This document shows, in pieces, positions 1 to 8,516 of a stretch of DNA of 64,000 bases; within the stretch, counting starts at the first letter, position 1, and the number at the start of each line of letters is the position of its first letter. This DNA comes from Marinilabiliaceae bacterium (GTDB taxonomy: Bacteria; Bacteroidota; Bacteroidia; Bacteroidales; Marinilabiliaceae), in NCBI GenBank assembly GCA_016342595.1, contig JAEINY010000005.1, positions 1 through 64,000 on the forward strand, in the 5' to 3' direction. A program made the position numbers and the translations under genes. Below the pieces are notes generated by a model. That model saw nothing but the letters and a program-made list of their open reading frames with translations. It ran no database searches and had not been told where the DNA came from.

Positions 1-338
1 TAGGCAAAACTGAAGTGGTGAAGCAGTTCATCACGCAACTCATAGGCCTTGGGCGATTGCTCCAGCCATTCTTTTTGTGAATCTTGACGCGCTCTGTATT
101 CACTCATCCAAATGGCTTGCAGATAACGGAGAGCGCCCGATTTAGTGAGGAGATTATCCACCCTGTTCCAGTCCAGTCCTGCGGCCACAAGGGCTTCTTT
201 ATCTTTTGACGCTTCCTTTTGAAGGGTTTCGGCATCGGCCGCTACCACATCAATAGGGGTGTCAGGTAGTTTCACATTTTTCGAATGAAAAGCCACAATT
301 TGGTCTTTCCATGATTCATAATCACTTTGATAACTCAT
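1..338 (-). CDS. Hypothetical protein, 3' end outside window
   Basis: An open frame reads leftward from ATG at 336-338 to the window edge (112 codons, no stop), beginning MSYQSDYESWKDQIVAFHSK. It is rich in charged residues and predicted helix (repeated Lys/Glu/Asp/Gln), with no signal peptide or membrane segment, so it looks cytoplasmic. The start overlaps the stop of an upstream remnant by an ATGA four-base overlap, which suggests the two were once translationally coupled. I do not recognise the family. The amino acid composition and codon use look like a real gene. The true length is unknown because the C-terminus lies outside the window. Confidence 0.6.
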   Translation of the reverse strand, partial: MSYQSDYESWKDQIVAFHSKNVKLPDTPIDVVAADAETLQKEASKDKEALVAAGLDWNRVDNLLTKSGALRYLQAIWMSEYRARQDSQKEWLEQSPKAYELRDELLHHFSFA

Positions 339-454
339 TCTTCAAGTAAATTATAGTTCCTATATTGTGCCTTCACCGCTGGCCACCTCTTCCAATCCGC
401 GACGCCAATCATGGTCGGTTGATGACCAGCCGGCGGTGCTTCAGCTACAATATC
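335..454 (-). pseudogene. C-terminal gene remnant coupled to the next gene
   Basis: Reading leftward from 454, a frame gives a protein-like tail ending AQYRNYNLLEE and stopping at TGA 335-337, which overlaps the ATG of the following gene. The frame is closed upstream by TAA at 455-457, and its only internal ATG would give about 25 residues. It is also more GC-rich than the surrounding spacer. I read it as the 3' end of a truncated gene. A short coupling peptide is the alternative. No function can be assigned. Confidence 0.35.
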
Positions 455-751
455 TTACTTCAAGTTACACAGCTTATTGATCATTACTACTTAATGGTTA
501 TGCTACTTATGAATAGTGAGGGGTGGTTTTTTGATTAGTGACTAATTTCATATGACCAATGATGCTTAAATTTGGATTAATCCAATTTAGGGAGTAGTTA
601 ATAGTGCCACCACGGTGCTACAGATACTTTCGTATACGGGGTATATATTTCTATATGGGCAGTTGATGCCAGTACTGTTTGGTGAACGTGAATCGAAAGT
701 ATTGTTATAAGTAAAAAACGAAAGCAGGCAAGTGTGTTTCATTTATGCGGC
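455..751. other. Intergenic spacer, no gene seen
   Basis: AT-rich spacer with no credible coding frame. The only structure noticed is an imperfect palindrome at about 567-589 (TTGGATT facing AATCCAA), which could be an operator or simply chance in AT-rich DNA. Confidence 0.4.
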
Positions 752-787
752 ATAAAAAAGCATGTGCCGCATGGGTGCCGCACATGC
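752..787 (-). terminator. Intrinsic terminator after the 70-aa gene
   Basis: GCATGTGC (760-767) pairs with GCACATGC (780-787). On the minus strand the stem is followed directly by CTTTTTTATG. This is a classic stem plus T-run just past the stop codon at 802. Confidence 0.7.
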
Positions 788-801
788 ATCATTGGCATTT
801 A

Positions 802-1014
802 CTATGAGGCAGATTGGTACTTAGTATTAAGTATTTCTTCGATCACATCAGCATGTTCACGAAAAAAAATTTGACGTACCCAAATTTGTAGTTTGACTTG
901 TTCTTGGGGATTTAACCAAGATAACGATTTGATGAGTTCTTTTCGAAACAGGTACTTGTCTTCGCGAACTCCGTTTAATACAATTTTACTACATTCTAAC
1001 ATAGTGCTAAACAT
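802..1014 (-). CDS. Small hypothetical protein (70 aa)
   Basis: A 70-residue frame, rich in Lys, Glu and hydrophobic residues and probably all-helical, with no signal peptide, Cys pair or membrane segment. It contains ELIKSLSWLNPQEQVKLQIW, which looks like a folded cytoplasmic protein. A strong intrinsic terminator follows immediately on the same strand, which supports real transcription. No family recognised. It does not appear to be in an operon with Hsp20, which lies about 400 bases upstream beyond a coding remnant. Confidence 0.55.
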   Translation of the reverse strand: MFSTMLECSKIVLNGVREDKYLFRKELIKSLSWLNPQEQVKLQIWVRQIFFREHADVIEEILNTKYQSAS

Positions 1015-1048
1015 TTAAAATACAAGGTCCAACAGAATATTAAATCGT

Positions 1049-1213
1049 TTATTGATGCTGTGCACTCCCATGGTTAATAGCTACATAGACAGTCTCGTTA
1101 ACCGGCATTCCTGGAAAATGTTCAACCTTAAGCGTATCGTTTGATGTAAAATCAATAACCTGGAATGTACCAATAGTTTGCTCAAAAATATTTAAAACTA
1201 TTAATTGTACCCG
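1049..1213 (-). pseudogene. C-terminal fragment of a decayed gene
   Basis: The minus frame gives 54 protein-like residues containing TIGTFQVIDFTSNDTLKVEH and ending AINHGSAQHQ before TAA at 1049-1051. It has a beta-strand-like alternation and no start codon, and a stop (1214-1216) closes it upstream. The composition is far from random AT-rich spacer, so it is probably the remains of a gene whose 5' end is lost. Family unknown. The rest of 1015-1404 shows nothing else of note. Confidence 0.35.
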
Positions 1214-1369
1214 TTAAATAGGGGTTGAATTCAGTAAAAGAAAATTATAATGAGTGGGGGGGGCTGAAATCTACCACCAACAAAATAGCTTGTCTGTAAT
1301 GGTCTTTCTGGTTATTCATTATAAATGGAATGAATCCTATATTCATCATAACAAGATGTTTTTGGTTTA

Positions 1370-1397
1370 AAGTAAAGAAGGGGCAGAAATCTGCCCC
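1370..1397 (-). terminator. Terminator of the Hsp20 gene
   Basis: GGGGCAG (1380-1386) and CTGCCCC (1391-1397) form a 7-bp GC-rich stem with an AAAT loop. On the minus strand it is followed by TTCTTTACTTT. It lies 8 bases past the hsp20 stop codon. Confidence 0.75.
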
Positions 1398-1404
1398 ATT
1401 TCCA

Positions 1405-1857
1405 TTACTTAATTTCAATTTGTTTAGCAGGTTTGGGTTTAACTTCTTCACGCTTAGGAAGCATAATGTGAAGGATACCATTGTCATAGTTTGCGGTGAT
1501 CTTTTCTCCGTCCACTACATTCTCTGAAACGGTGAATGAACGTTGAAATGATTGATAGCTAAACTCTCGTCTGGTAATTCTTTCATCTTTTTTTTCTTCA
1601 ACTTCATTTTTCTTTTCCGATGAAATAGTCAAATTACCATTGTCATAATTCACTTTAAAATCATCTTTGCATAAACCAGGTGCAGCTACATCAATAAGAA
1701 ACTCGTTGTCGTTTTCCCTGACATTAATTGCTGGCAGGGTGGTGTCAGTGCTTGAATAGTTGGATCTGTTCCAATCCATTATTTCACCATCGAAAAACCT
1801 GTCAAATAATGAAGGGAACGATGGGAAGTTGCTGTTTGTTAATCTTGGTAGTGTCAT
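1405..1857 (-). CDS. Small heat shock protein, Hsp20/alpha-crystallin family
   Basis: A 150-residue ATP-independent holdase chaperone that binds unfolding proteins in the cytoplasm. The alpha-crystallin domain spans about residues 38-140. It opens with PAINVRENDNEFLIDVAAPG, continues through the conserved strand DFKVNYDNGNLTISSEKK, and ends with the family signature A-x-YDNGILHIMLPK. The basic tail KPKPAKQIEIK matches Bacteroidota IbpA-like proteins. The N-terminus (residues 1-35) is rich in Phe and Ser, as expected for the oligomerisation arm. Length is normal for the family. It is monocistronic with its own terminator. No heat-shock operator could be identified by eye. Confidence 0.93.
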   Translation of the reverse strand: MTLPRLTNSNFPSFPSLFDRFFDGEIMDWNRSNYSSTDTTLPAINVRENDNEFLIDVAAPGLCKDDFKVNYDNGNLTISSEKKNEVEEKKDERITRREFSYQSFQRSFTVSENVVDGEKITANYDNGILHIMLPKREEVKPKPAKQIEIK

Positions 1858-2137
1858 GATTAATCCTCCAAAATTTTAGTTCAACAAATTTTAATAATCT
1901 CAACAACAAATTTTCAAACAGAATGCCAATTTCCTGTAACTATTTAAGCTGAATTAAATTAATGAATGATTTTCAAATATTTATGTTTTCGGCTAAAAAT
2001 GGAGTGTAAAAAACATAAGCCATTTTGACAGATTGTATGTTGCGATAATGACATAATGGCCACTTTGACTGACAATTTTACGAAATTCAGGTTTTAAAAG
2101 AATTTTTCGCACCCTAAATTCTTCAGTGTTTTTTTAA
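1858..2137. other. Upstream region of hsp20, no gene seen
   Basis: AT-rich spacer that should hold the hsp20 promoter on the minus strand. I could not pick a convincing TTG/TAnnTTTG pair. The sequence from 2138 rightwards becomes a cluster of short palindromes (separate entry). Confidence 0.3.
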
Positions 2138-2287
2138 GTAGGTGAAAACCTACGGTGCAATAAAATGAAACGAAGGAACTCCAACGGAGTTCAATTTTTA
2201 AGGCTCTGTCATAATTAGAGGTTGGTTTATTCAGCCCATTCTGGGTTGCAGTGTCTGGATCGTTTGTCCCACGGGTTTTACCCGTGG
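2138..2287. repeat. Cluster of four short palindromes (REP-like)
   Basis: Four compact hairpins lie within 150 bases: GTAGGT/ACCTAC (2138-2153, loop GAAA), GAACTCC/GGAGTTC (2176-2192, loop AAC), CAGCCCA/TGGGTTG (2232-2248, loop TTC, one G-T pair) and CCACGGGT/ACCCGTGG (2269-2287, loop TTT). Their sequences differ but the architecture is the same: stems of 6-8 bp with 3-4-base loops. A similar cluster occurs at 60519-60683. They resemble the REP palindromes mobilised by TnpA-REP (RAYT) transposases in Bacteroidota, but no such transposase is in the window. Confidence 0.6.
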
Positions 2288-2346
2288 TTATTTATTTAAA
2301 CGCAATTACCCTGTGCCAGTGATGCTAAGGATGGTTAAATCGGGTA

Positions 2347-3756
2347 TTACTTTGTATGCTGATCAATAATCAGTTTAATGGCCCTTTGGCAAGCCGGACA
2401 AAATTTATCGTGACGGGTAAACATGATGCAGTTAGCGGCACTTCGGTACAAGCCTTTTGATTTATACTGAGCGCCTTCAAAAGCTCCCACTTTACCACTG
2501 TATTTTATGTTAGCCAACAACTCATCATCCCAGGTTCTTTTCTTGATAAAGAAGTCCTCCATCACTTTTTCATCCACCTTGGCTTTACGCATTTCAACAC
2601 GTTTCTTCTGAGTGGCGATGCTATGTTTGTCGTACTTTTCTTTTTCCCATGGTGTTGGAATAGGTGTATCAGACGTCACGATCTCTTTCCATTTAATGGT
2701 TTCAGCATCGGCATTGGCCGTCACATTCAATTCCCATGGTTCAAGATGTGCAGCATCCATCTCATAGGCTGTGGCCGAAGTATAGTATTCATCGGCCAAA
2801 TCGGCAAAGTGATGCCCGAATTCATGTACAAACAGGTACTCTTGAAAAGCGTTATCCACAGCCGCCGTAATGTACAAATTGTAGATGCCGCCTCCACCAT
2901 AAATGGAGTCATTCATAAGGATGGCGGTGAATTCGTAGGGTACGGCAGCCGCTGCATTACGGATGGTTTTATTATCATAACCCAAGGCATAGCGTTCTGA
3001 ATTAAAAGCGCCATAAGTAACCGACAGAGCTGAACGCGTATGGATATCCTGATGGGGGTGATTCACACCGGAATGGGGCGAGGGGGTTTCCACCGCCCGG
3101 ATAGAGAACTTATTTTTAAACGAGGCATAGGGCTCAGTGTTTAACAACACATCGGCAAAGCGTTGGGCATCTTTTCTGAATTTGTCCATGTCCTCTTTGG
3201 CATATCCTTCGCCTAATACCACAATGTCGACTTGTTTCTCAGGCTGGCCATTCACCACCACATCAAAAGTAGGATAGTGGTTTTCTACAGCGCTTGAAAA
3301 TGCGCGATGATGCTTCGGATTAACCTGGTAGGTCCAGATGGGATCAAAGCCATTTTTAATATTTCTTTTTGAGATGGTTACATTGACTTCTTTCTTCGGC
3401 CAGGGGAAACGAAGCGATTCATGAAAACTACCCCATTCGTCTTTGGCTTCGGGCGTGGTTTCCCATTCGCCATATATACTGGAGTAAGCCCTTGAATAAA
3501 GAAGGGTACCTGTTGCCGCATCTTTCACTTCGAAAAAATACTTTCCTAATCTCAATTCGTCCATGAGTACCGTTTTACTTCCGGCCCAATGGCCATCGTT
3601 CACCATTTGGTCAAAAGCAAAATGCTCTTCTGCTGAATTACCCACATGGTTATAGTCTAAACGCATAGTGGCATCGGTAAAATATTCGCTATACTGTGCC
3701 TTGGTAAACACCGAAATCGTCATTAACACAAGCGCTAAAACATAGATTTTTTTCAT
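2347..3756 (-). CDS. Secreted M64-family zinc metallopeptidase
   Basis: A 469-residue exported peptidase. I chose ATG 3754-3756 because it gives an immediate signal peptide (MKKIYVLALVLMTISVFTKA, cleavage before QYSEYF). The longer frame to 3834 would put 26 unrelated residues in front. The N-terminal part (about residues 20-140) matches the beta-sandwich that precedes M64 domains. The catalytic domain carries VHEFGHHFADLADEYY, that is HExxH plus a downstream zinc-binding Asp/Glu cluster. The C-terminus has a Cys pair (CIMFTRHDKFCPACQ) typical of this group. M64 peptidases include IgA-cleaving enzymes of gut clostridia. Bacteroidota members are usually uncharacterised, so the substrate is unknown. 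Confidence 0.85.
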   Translation of the reverse strand: MKKIYVLALVLMTISVFTKAQYSEYFTDATMRLDYNHVGNSAEEHFAFDQMVNDGHWAGSKTVLMDELRLGKYFFEVKDAATGTLLYSRAYSSIYGEWETTPEAKDEWGSFHESLRFPWPKKEVNVTISKRNIKNGFDPIWTYQVNPKHHRAFSSAVENHYPTFDVVVNGQPEKQVDIVVLGEGYAKEDMDKFRKDAQRFADVLLNTEPYASFKNKFSIRAVETPSPHSGVNHPHQDIHTRSALSVTYGAFNSERYALGYDNKTIRNAAAAVPYEFTAILMNDSIYGGGGIYNLYITAAVDNAFQEYLFVHEFGHHFADLADEYYTSATAYEMDAAHLEPWELNVTANADAETIKWKEIVTSDTPIPTPWEKEKYDKHSIATQKKRVEMRKAKVDEKVMEDFFIKKRTWDDELLANIKYSGKVGAFEGAQYKSKGLYRSAANCIMFTRHDKFCPACQRAIKLIIDQHTK

Positions 3757-4148
3757 AGTATAAATGTTTTTCGTAGTCTTATATTTGAATGCAAGGTAAT
3801 GAATATCCGATGGTTCAAGGGTGCCTAATGTCATAAGTTGCTCTGATTAGTCGTAAAGTTGAAGCTTTTTTGCAGCACCCATTGCATCCCTAACTTCTTG
3901 GGATACTTTATAGTGTACTCAAAGCCATCACCGGCTTGTATAAATCCGAAAACGAATTCCGCTTACAAAAATACTTTTGTTAATAAGTAATTTGGTTTGT
4001 TTATTTTTTGGTAGTTTTAGAGCAACAATAAGTTGATAGACATAGGGGAACAGATGGAATACTTGGTTTATCGACACGTTGTGTGTAATTCCTTGTTGAT
4101 TTCAAGAAGGAGTAGTGCTTTATACCAATGCCAATTAATATCTAAAAA
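3757..4148. other. Divergent intergenic region, no gene seen
   Basis: A 392-base AT-rich spacer between the divergently transcribed peptidase and the 4149 gene. It should hold promoters for both. The T-rich stretch around 3985-4015 is promoter-like, but no exact TAnnTTTG with a spaced TTG was found. A TTATACCAATG word near 4120-4130 recalls the ends of the inverted-repeat elements at 44180 and 57846. Confidence 0.3.
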
Positions 4149-4814
4149 ATGAGAAATACAATACTTGTAATCTTATTAGTAGCCATCTCTATCTCTGCGT
4201 TATGCCAGAAGAAGAAATATAAAAATGCCTTTGTGGTATCTTTAAATGGCGATACTATCTCAGGCCTGATACAGATAAAAAGTAAATCTTCCTTATGTAA
4301 AGGAATAAAGTTTAAAGAGAATGGTATACAGGATTCAACGATACAATTTGAACCTTTTGAAATATCTTCATTTTGTTTTACGGATAAGAACAAGACATAT
4401 AAATCACTAACATATAAAAATAATAGCAAAGTACCTACACATGGCTTTGGTGAACTTCTGTTCGCTGATGAAATAAGGTTATATAAGTTGTACCAACCAA
4501 ACTATGAGGTTAATGGAATAAAATACCTTAATGAGATTGCTTATGTTATTGAAACTGATTCGATGAATTATACACTACTACAAACACGATCAGTTTTAAA
4601 AGAGCAAGAAGAAGCTTTTTTTGGTAATCAAAGGTTTGAGAACTCAAGATCATTTAATCCCGTCAGAAAAGAATATATTGGAACACTTAATTGTGTTTTT
4701 ATGGATTGACCAAAATTGCGAGAATTAATAGGCAAGGTAGATTTCAATGATCATGAAATTATCGGTATTGTGAAAAAGTATATGAAGTGTAAAAGGGAAA
4801 GCTATAGCTTATAA
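4149..4814 (+). pseudogene. Exported hypothetical protein interrupted by in-frame TGA
   Basis: The frame starts with a signal peptide (MRNTILVILLVAISISALC, cleavage near residue 20) and runs 186 codons to TGA at 4707-4709. Translation in the same frame continues for another 34 sensible residues (PKLRELIGKVDFNDHEIIGI...) to TAA at 4812-4814. Without the TGA the protein would be 221 residues. Small exported Bacteroidota proteins of this look often have a D-C-P-x-L segment at this point, so a Cys codon (TGT/TGC) mutated to TGA is the simplest explanation. A functional truncated protein or readthrough are alternatives. Family and role unknown. Confidence 0.6.
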
Positions 4815-4849
4815 ATTGGCGTTTCGATTCATTTTTGAAGTAGTCTGCT

Positions 4850-5569
4850 ATGATGAATATAGGAAAAAAAGTTTTGCTTACGACTATTGTTCTTATTGCT
4901 AATATGTGTTTCCATTTCACTATCTATGCTCAATCAGAGCATGGCAATATATTGAATAAGAAAGAAAGCAATTTAAAGCTGGACAATACATTGCATGATG
5001 ATCAACTTGATTTAGAATGTATAAATGACAACAAGTTTAACTTTATTAAACCTCCGATTCAAGCATATTATAAATATGACCAAAAAGACTATCTTCTTGC
5101 ACGGTTTTCGAAATTTAGAAGCATTTCCTTTGTTCAAATTAAAAAAGAAGATAGCTATTTAGGATTAGGAGAATATGCACATTATGAAAATAGGATTGAT
5201 GTAAATAGAAAGAATAAATTTTCATTTGCTTTGGGATTTGGATTGGCAAAGCAAAGCACGATATCAAGTTGCAATAGTTTAAGTTTACATTATAGTTTTA
5301 ATTCCAATTTAGAATATGAAATAGCAAAAGGTGTTTCTATTTATATTTACGGTCAGTATCTCACAGCCCCATTAAATAAAGAACGATCTTTTATAGATCC
5401 TTTTTTAAGTATGAATCCGTTGTTTTTGCAAACAGAAACAGGAGCTGGAGTAAAGGCTGAATTTAAAAATATAAAAGCAGATGTGGGGATGAAATCCATC
5501 CACGACACACAATTTAAACTAGAGAAATCACTTAAAACAATGAATACTAACGGGAAGTTTAGCTTTTAA
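4850..5569 (+). CDS. Exported hypothetical protein, possible outer-membrane barrel
   Basis: A 239-residue protein with a signal peptide (hydrophobic residues 8-26, ending FTIYAQ). From about residue 115 it shows amphipathic alternating strands (FSFALGFGLAKQST, LSLHYSFNSNLEYEI, VSIYIYGQYLTAP) and it ends in Phe, as many outer-membrane beta-barrel proteins do. It is AT-rich like the preceding gene and lies 35 bases after the natural stop of that reading frame, so the two may have formed an operon of exported proteins. No known family recognised. A secreted all-beta protein is the fallback. Confidence 0.6.
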   Translation: MMNIGKKVLLTTIVLIANMCFHFTIYAQSEHGNILNKKESNLKLDNTLHDDQLDLECINDNKFNFIKPPIQAYYKYDQKDYLLARFSKFRSISFVQIKKEDSYLGLGEYAHYENRIDVNRKNKFSFALGFGLAKQSTISSCNSLSLHYSFNSNLEYEIAKGVSIYIYGQYLTAPLNKERSFIDPFLSMNPLFLQTETGAGVKAEFKNIKADVGMKSIHDTQFKLEKSLKTMNTNGKFSF

Positions 5570-5612
5570 GAATTTGCAAAATGATTTCTTGTTTAATTCC
5601 CCCTGATATTTA

Positions 5613-6518
5613 TTATCTAATTCGAAACTCCTTGCGATATTTTGCAGGAGACAGTCCTGTTATCTGTGTAAATATCCGGGTGAAATGATAGCGGTTAACA
5701 AAGCCTGTTTTAGAGGCTATTTTATCAATGCTGTAATCGGTGTGGTGTAACATCACACAGGCACTATTGATTCGTTTGCGCTTGACAAATCGTTGAGGTG
5801 AAATACCCACTTCATTTTTAAAAAGCCTGGTGAAAGCATTGGTTGCCAACTTGCATATATTGGCCAATGCTTCATTGGACAAATCTTTATCGCTATTATT
5901 TTCTATGTGGCTGAGCGTATTTAAAATACGATAGTCTTTGGCCAATAGCTCCCAGCAATTTTCGTCAATATCCGACAGAAGATCGCTTATTAACGATTGG
6001 ATCGCTAAAAAGGAATAAAAGCTAAACTGAGTACTGTCCATACTCAGGTGGTTTATGATGATATTGATTTTATCCTTCAGATGTTCGGTTAATTCAAAGG
6101 AAAAGATACCCGGTGAAACATTATCATAGGGAATGCCGATGTTGAAATGGATAAACAGGTGCTCAATCGTTTTTTGATCGCTTCTGTCATAATTGGTTGG
6201 AGTGCTAATACGGCCCCCTTCCAGTGCATACCCTTTTTTTGGTAAGGCATTATCAAACAAGTGTGTAGAGTAGGAGGTATTGGGGGCAATCAGATATATT
6301 TTTTCCGGTTTAAGATGGTGTGTTATCCCTTCCGATTCAACATAAGCCCCCTCCCGGGCATTGTAATAGATGCGCCAGTAGGGGAAGGCCAACTCCTGGA
6401 ATTCCCATTTCTTTAACCACCAGTATCGACAGCAAAGAAGTTGAAGATTATACTTGGGGAAAAGTTGGAGAATATCAGAAGGATCTCCTTTATCGGGTAT
6501 CTGTTGATTGTTATTCAA
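5613..6518 (-). CDS. AraC-family transcriptional regulator, likely of the fucose operon
   Basis: A 301-residue one-component regulator. The N-terminal half (about 1-165) is a cupin-like sensing region ([20 protein letters not shown]). The C-terminal 100 residues hold the two helix-turn-helix motifs: [20 protein letters not shown] and [20 protein letters not shown], followed by the signature [13 protein letters not shown]. It is divergent from fucI with a 126-base shared upstream region, which is the usual place for a local regulator of the fucose genes. Known Bacteroides fucose operons use a GntR-type FucR, so an AraC regulator here would be a different solution. The target is inferred from position only. 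Confidence 0.88.
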   Translation of the reverse strand: MNNNQQIPDKGDPSDILQLFPKYNLQLLCCRYWWLKKWEFQELAFPYWRIYYNAREGAYVESEGITHHLKPEKIYLIAPNTSYSTHLFDNALPKKGYALEGGRISTPTNYDRSDQKTIEHLFIHFNIGIPYDNVSPGIFSFELTEHLKDKINIIINHLSMDSTQFSFYSFLAIQSLISDLLSDIDENCWELLAKDYRILNTLSHIENNSDKDLSNEALANICKLATNAFTRLFKNEVGISPQRFVKRKRINSACVMLHHTDYSIDKIASKTGFVNRYHFTRIFTQITGLSPAKYRKEFRIR

Positions 6519-6644
6519 ATCAAATATGTTTTAAACAGATACAAATATGAAAAAAACAGACATTTTATGCAAGCCTTCTTTATCACAACTTTGTGTCGTG
6601 TGATAAGCATGAGGTATTGTTTAAATAGTTTAAAAAATACAGAT

Positions 6645-8429
6645 ATGGTAAACAGATTAATAGGTGATCTACCAAAAATAGGAATACGACCCGTTATTGA
6701 TGGGCGTGAAAATGGAGTGAGAGAGTCTCTCGAAGATCAGGTAATGGACATGGCTAAAGCAGCTGCTGGTTTTATTGAAGCGAACCTGCGTTTTCCAAGT
6801 GGCGAAAAAGTGGAGTGTGTCATTGCAGATACTTGCATTGGTGGAGTAGCTGAAGCAGCTATGTGTGCGGATAAATTTAGAAAAGAGGGCGTTGGTGTTT
6901 CGCTAACAGTGACACCTTGTTGGTGTTATGGTACCGAAGTGATGGATACAGATCCGCTTATGCCAAAAGCGGTTTGGGGTTTTAACGGAACCGAACGCCC
7001 GGGTGCCGTTTATTTAGCTGCTGCCTTGGCAGGATATACGCAGAAGGGATTACCTACTTTTGGTATCTATGGACGCGATGTACAGGATGCTGGTGATACA
7101 ACTATTCCGGCTGATGTGCAGGCAAAGATTTTACGCTTTGCCAAAGCTGCTTTGGCGGCCGTTCAGATGAAAGGGAAATCGTATCTGTCTATTGGTTATA
7201 GCTCAATGGGTATTGCCGGTTCCATGGTTGATTCTAATTTCTTCCAGGATTACCTGGGCATCCGGGCTGAGTTTGTGGATTCAACGGAAATACTTCGCCG
7301 GATGGACGAGGGAATCTACGATAAAGCCGAGTATGAAAAGGCGCTGGCATGGACCAAAGCCAACTGTAAAGAGGGAGAAGATCGGAATAAACCGGAGAAA
7401 AAGGTGGATCAGGCCCGTATAGATATGGAATGGGAAACAGTGGTTAAAATGACACTGATTTGCCGTGATATGATGGTTGGTAATCCGCAACTCATTGAGA
7501 TGGGCTACCGCGAAGAAGGACTGGGAAGAAATGCTATTTTGGGTGGATTCCAGGGGCAACGACAGTGGACCGATTATAAACCTAATGGTGATTTTACAGA
7601 AGCCATCCTGAACTCATCATTTGACTGGAATGGTATTCGTCAGTCGTTTATATTAGCCACAGAGAATGATAGTTTAAACGGTGTGGCTATGTTGTTTGGT
7701 CACCTGCTAAGCAATACAGCGCAAATCTTTTCAGATGTAAGAACTTTCTGGAGTCCGGATTCGGTAGAACGCGTTACTGGAAAAACATTGAGTGGAAAGG
7801 CTGAGAATGGTGTTATTCATCTGATCAACTCGGGTTCAACAACCCTGGATGCCACAGCTCAGCAACGCAATGAAAAAGGGGAGCCGGCCATGAAACCCTT
7901 TTGGGAAATAACAGAAGAGGAAGCCCAAAAATGTTTAGATAACACAACCTGGCCACAAGCCGATCGTGAGTATTTCAGGGGGGGTGGTTTCTCTTCATTA
8001 TTTAATACCGAAGGTGAAATGCCGGTGACCATGAGCCGGGTTAACCTGGTGAAAGGGGTTGGGCCGGTATTACAGATCGCTGAAGGCTGGACGGTTGAGT
8101 TGCCTGATGAGATTCATGATGTATTGACGGAGCGTACTAATCCAACCTGGCCTACTACCTGGTTTGTACCACGTACAAGCGGCGAAGGGGCGTTTAAAGA
8201 TGTGTATTCGGTGATGGCCAACTGGGGCGCTAACCACGGAGCTATAAGCTATGGTCATATTGGTGCTGACCTGATTACTTTAGCTTCAATTTTACGCATC
8301 CCGGTTAATATGCATAATGTATCAAAAGATGATATTTTCAGACCAAGTGCATGGGCCTCTTTTGGTGAAGACAAAGAAGGTGCCGATTACAGAGCTTGTG
8401 CAACTTATGGTTCATTATACGGAATCTAG
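6645..8429 (+). CDS. fucI: L-fucose isomerase
   Basis: Converts L-fucose to L-fuculose, the first step of fucose breakdown; cytoplasmic and Mn2+-dependent. The 594-residue product matches the roughly 590-residue FucI family along its whole length: [20 protein letters not shown] at the N-terminus, [37 protein letters not shown], then [21 protein letters not shown] and the C-terminal [12 protein letters not shown]. The conserved Glu/Asp/His metal ligands lie in these segments. I chose ATG 6645 ([13 protein letters not shown]). An in-frame extension to 6441 would overlap the regulator gene and adds no family-like sequence. It heads the fucose operon. Confidence 0.97.
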   Translation: MVNRLIGDLPKIGIRPVIDGRENGVRESLEDQVMDMAKAAAGFIEANLRFPSGEKVECVIADTCIGGVAEAAMCADKFRKEGVGVSLTVTPCWCYGTEVMDTDPLMPKAVWGFNGTERPGAVYLAAALAGYTQKGLPTFGIYGRDVQDAGDTTIPADVQAKILRFAKAALAAVQMKGKSYLSIGYSSMGIAGSMVDSNFFQDYLGIRAEFVDSTEILRRMDEGIYDKAEYEKALAWTKANCKEGEDRNKPEKKVDQARIDMEWETVVKMTLICRDMMVGNPQLIEMGYREEGLGRNAILGGFQGQRQWTDYKPNGDFTEAILNSSFDWNGIRQSFILATENDSLNGVAMLFGHLLSNTAQIFSDVRTFWSPDSVERVTGKTLSGKAENGVIHLINSGSTTLDATAQQRNEKGEPAMKPFWEITEEEAQKCLDNTTWPQADREYFRGGGFSSLFNTEGEMPVTMSRVNLVKGVGPVLQIAEGWTVELPDEIHDVLTERTNPTWPTTWFVPRTSGEGAFKDVYSVMANWGANHGAISYGHIGADLITLASILRIPVNMHNVSKDDIFRPSAWASFGEDKEGADYRACATYGSLYGI

Positions 8430-8451
8430 TTTTTCATTTGTTAAGTGTTGA

Positions 8452-8491
8452 GGGCAGGAGGGGAGTAGCTTTCCTCTTGCCCGTTATTTTT
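8452..8491 (+). terminator. Terminator or attenuator between fucI and fucK
   Basis: GGGCAGGAGG (8452-8461) pairs with CCTCTTGCCC (8473-8482, one G-T pair) and is followed by GTTATTTTTTTATC. It is a full intrinsic-terminator shape inside an otherwise continuous operon, so it probably lowers expression of the downstream genes relative to fucI, unless fucK has its own promoter. Confidence 0.65.
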
Positions 8492-8516
8492 TTATCTTTA
8501 TTTAAAGCATAAACAA

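Noticed and set aside
4701-4712. Selenocysteine codon
   Set aside because: Kept only as a remote option. I saw no SECIS-like hairpin directly after the TGA, and a nonsense mutation of a Cys codon is simpler.
6441-6644. N-terminal extension of fucI
   Set aside because: It would overlap the divergent AraC gene and encodes no FucI-like sequence. The family N-terminus begins at 6645.
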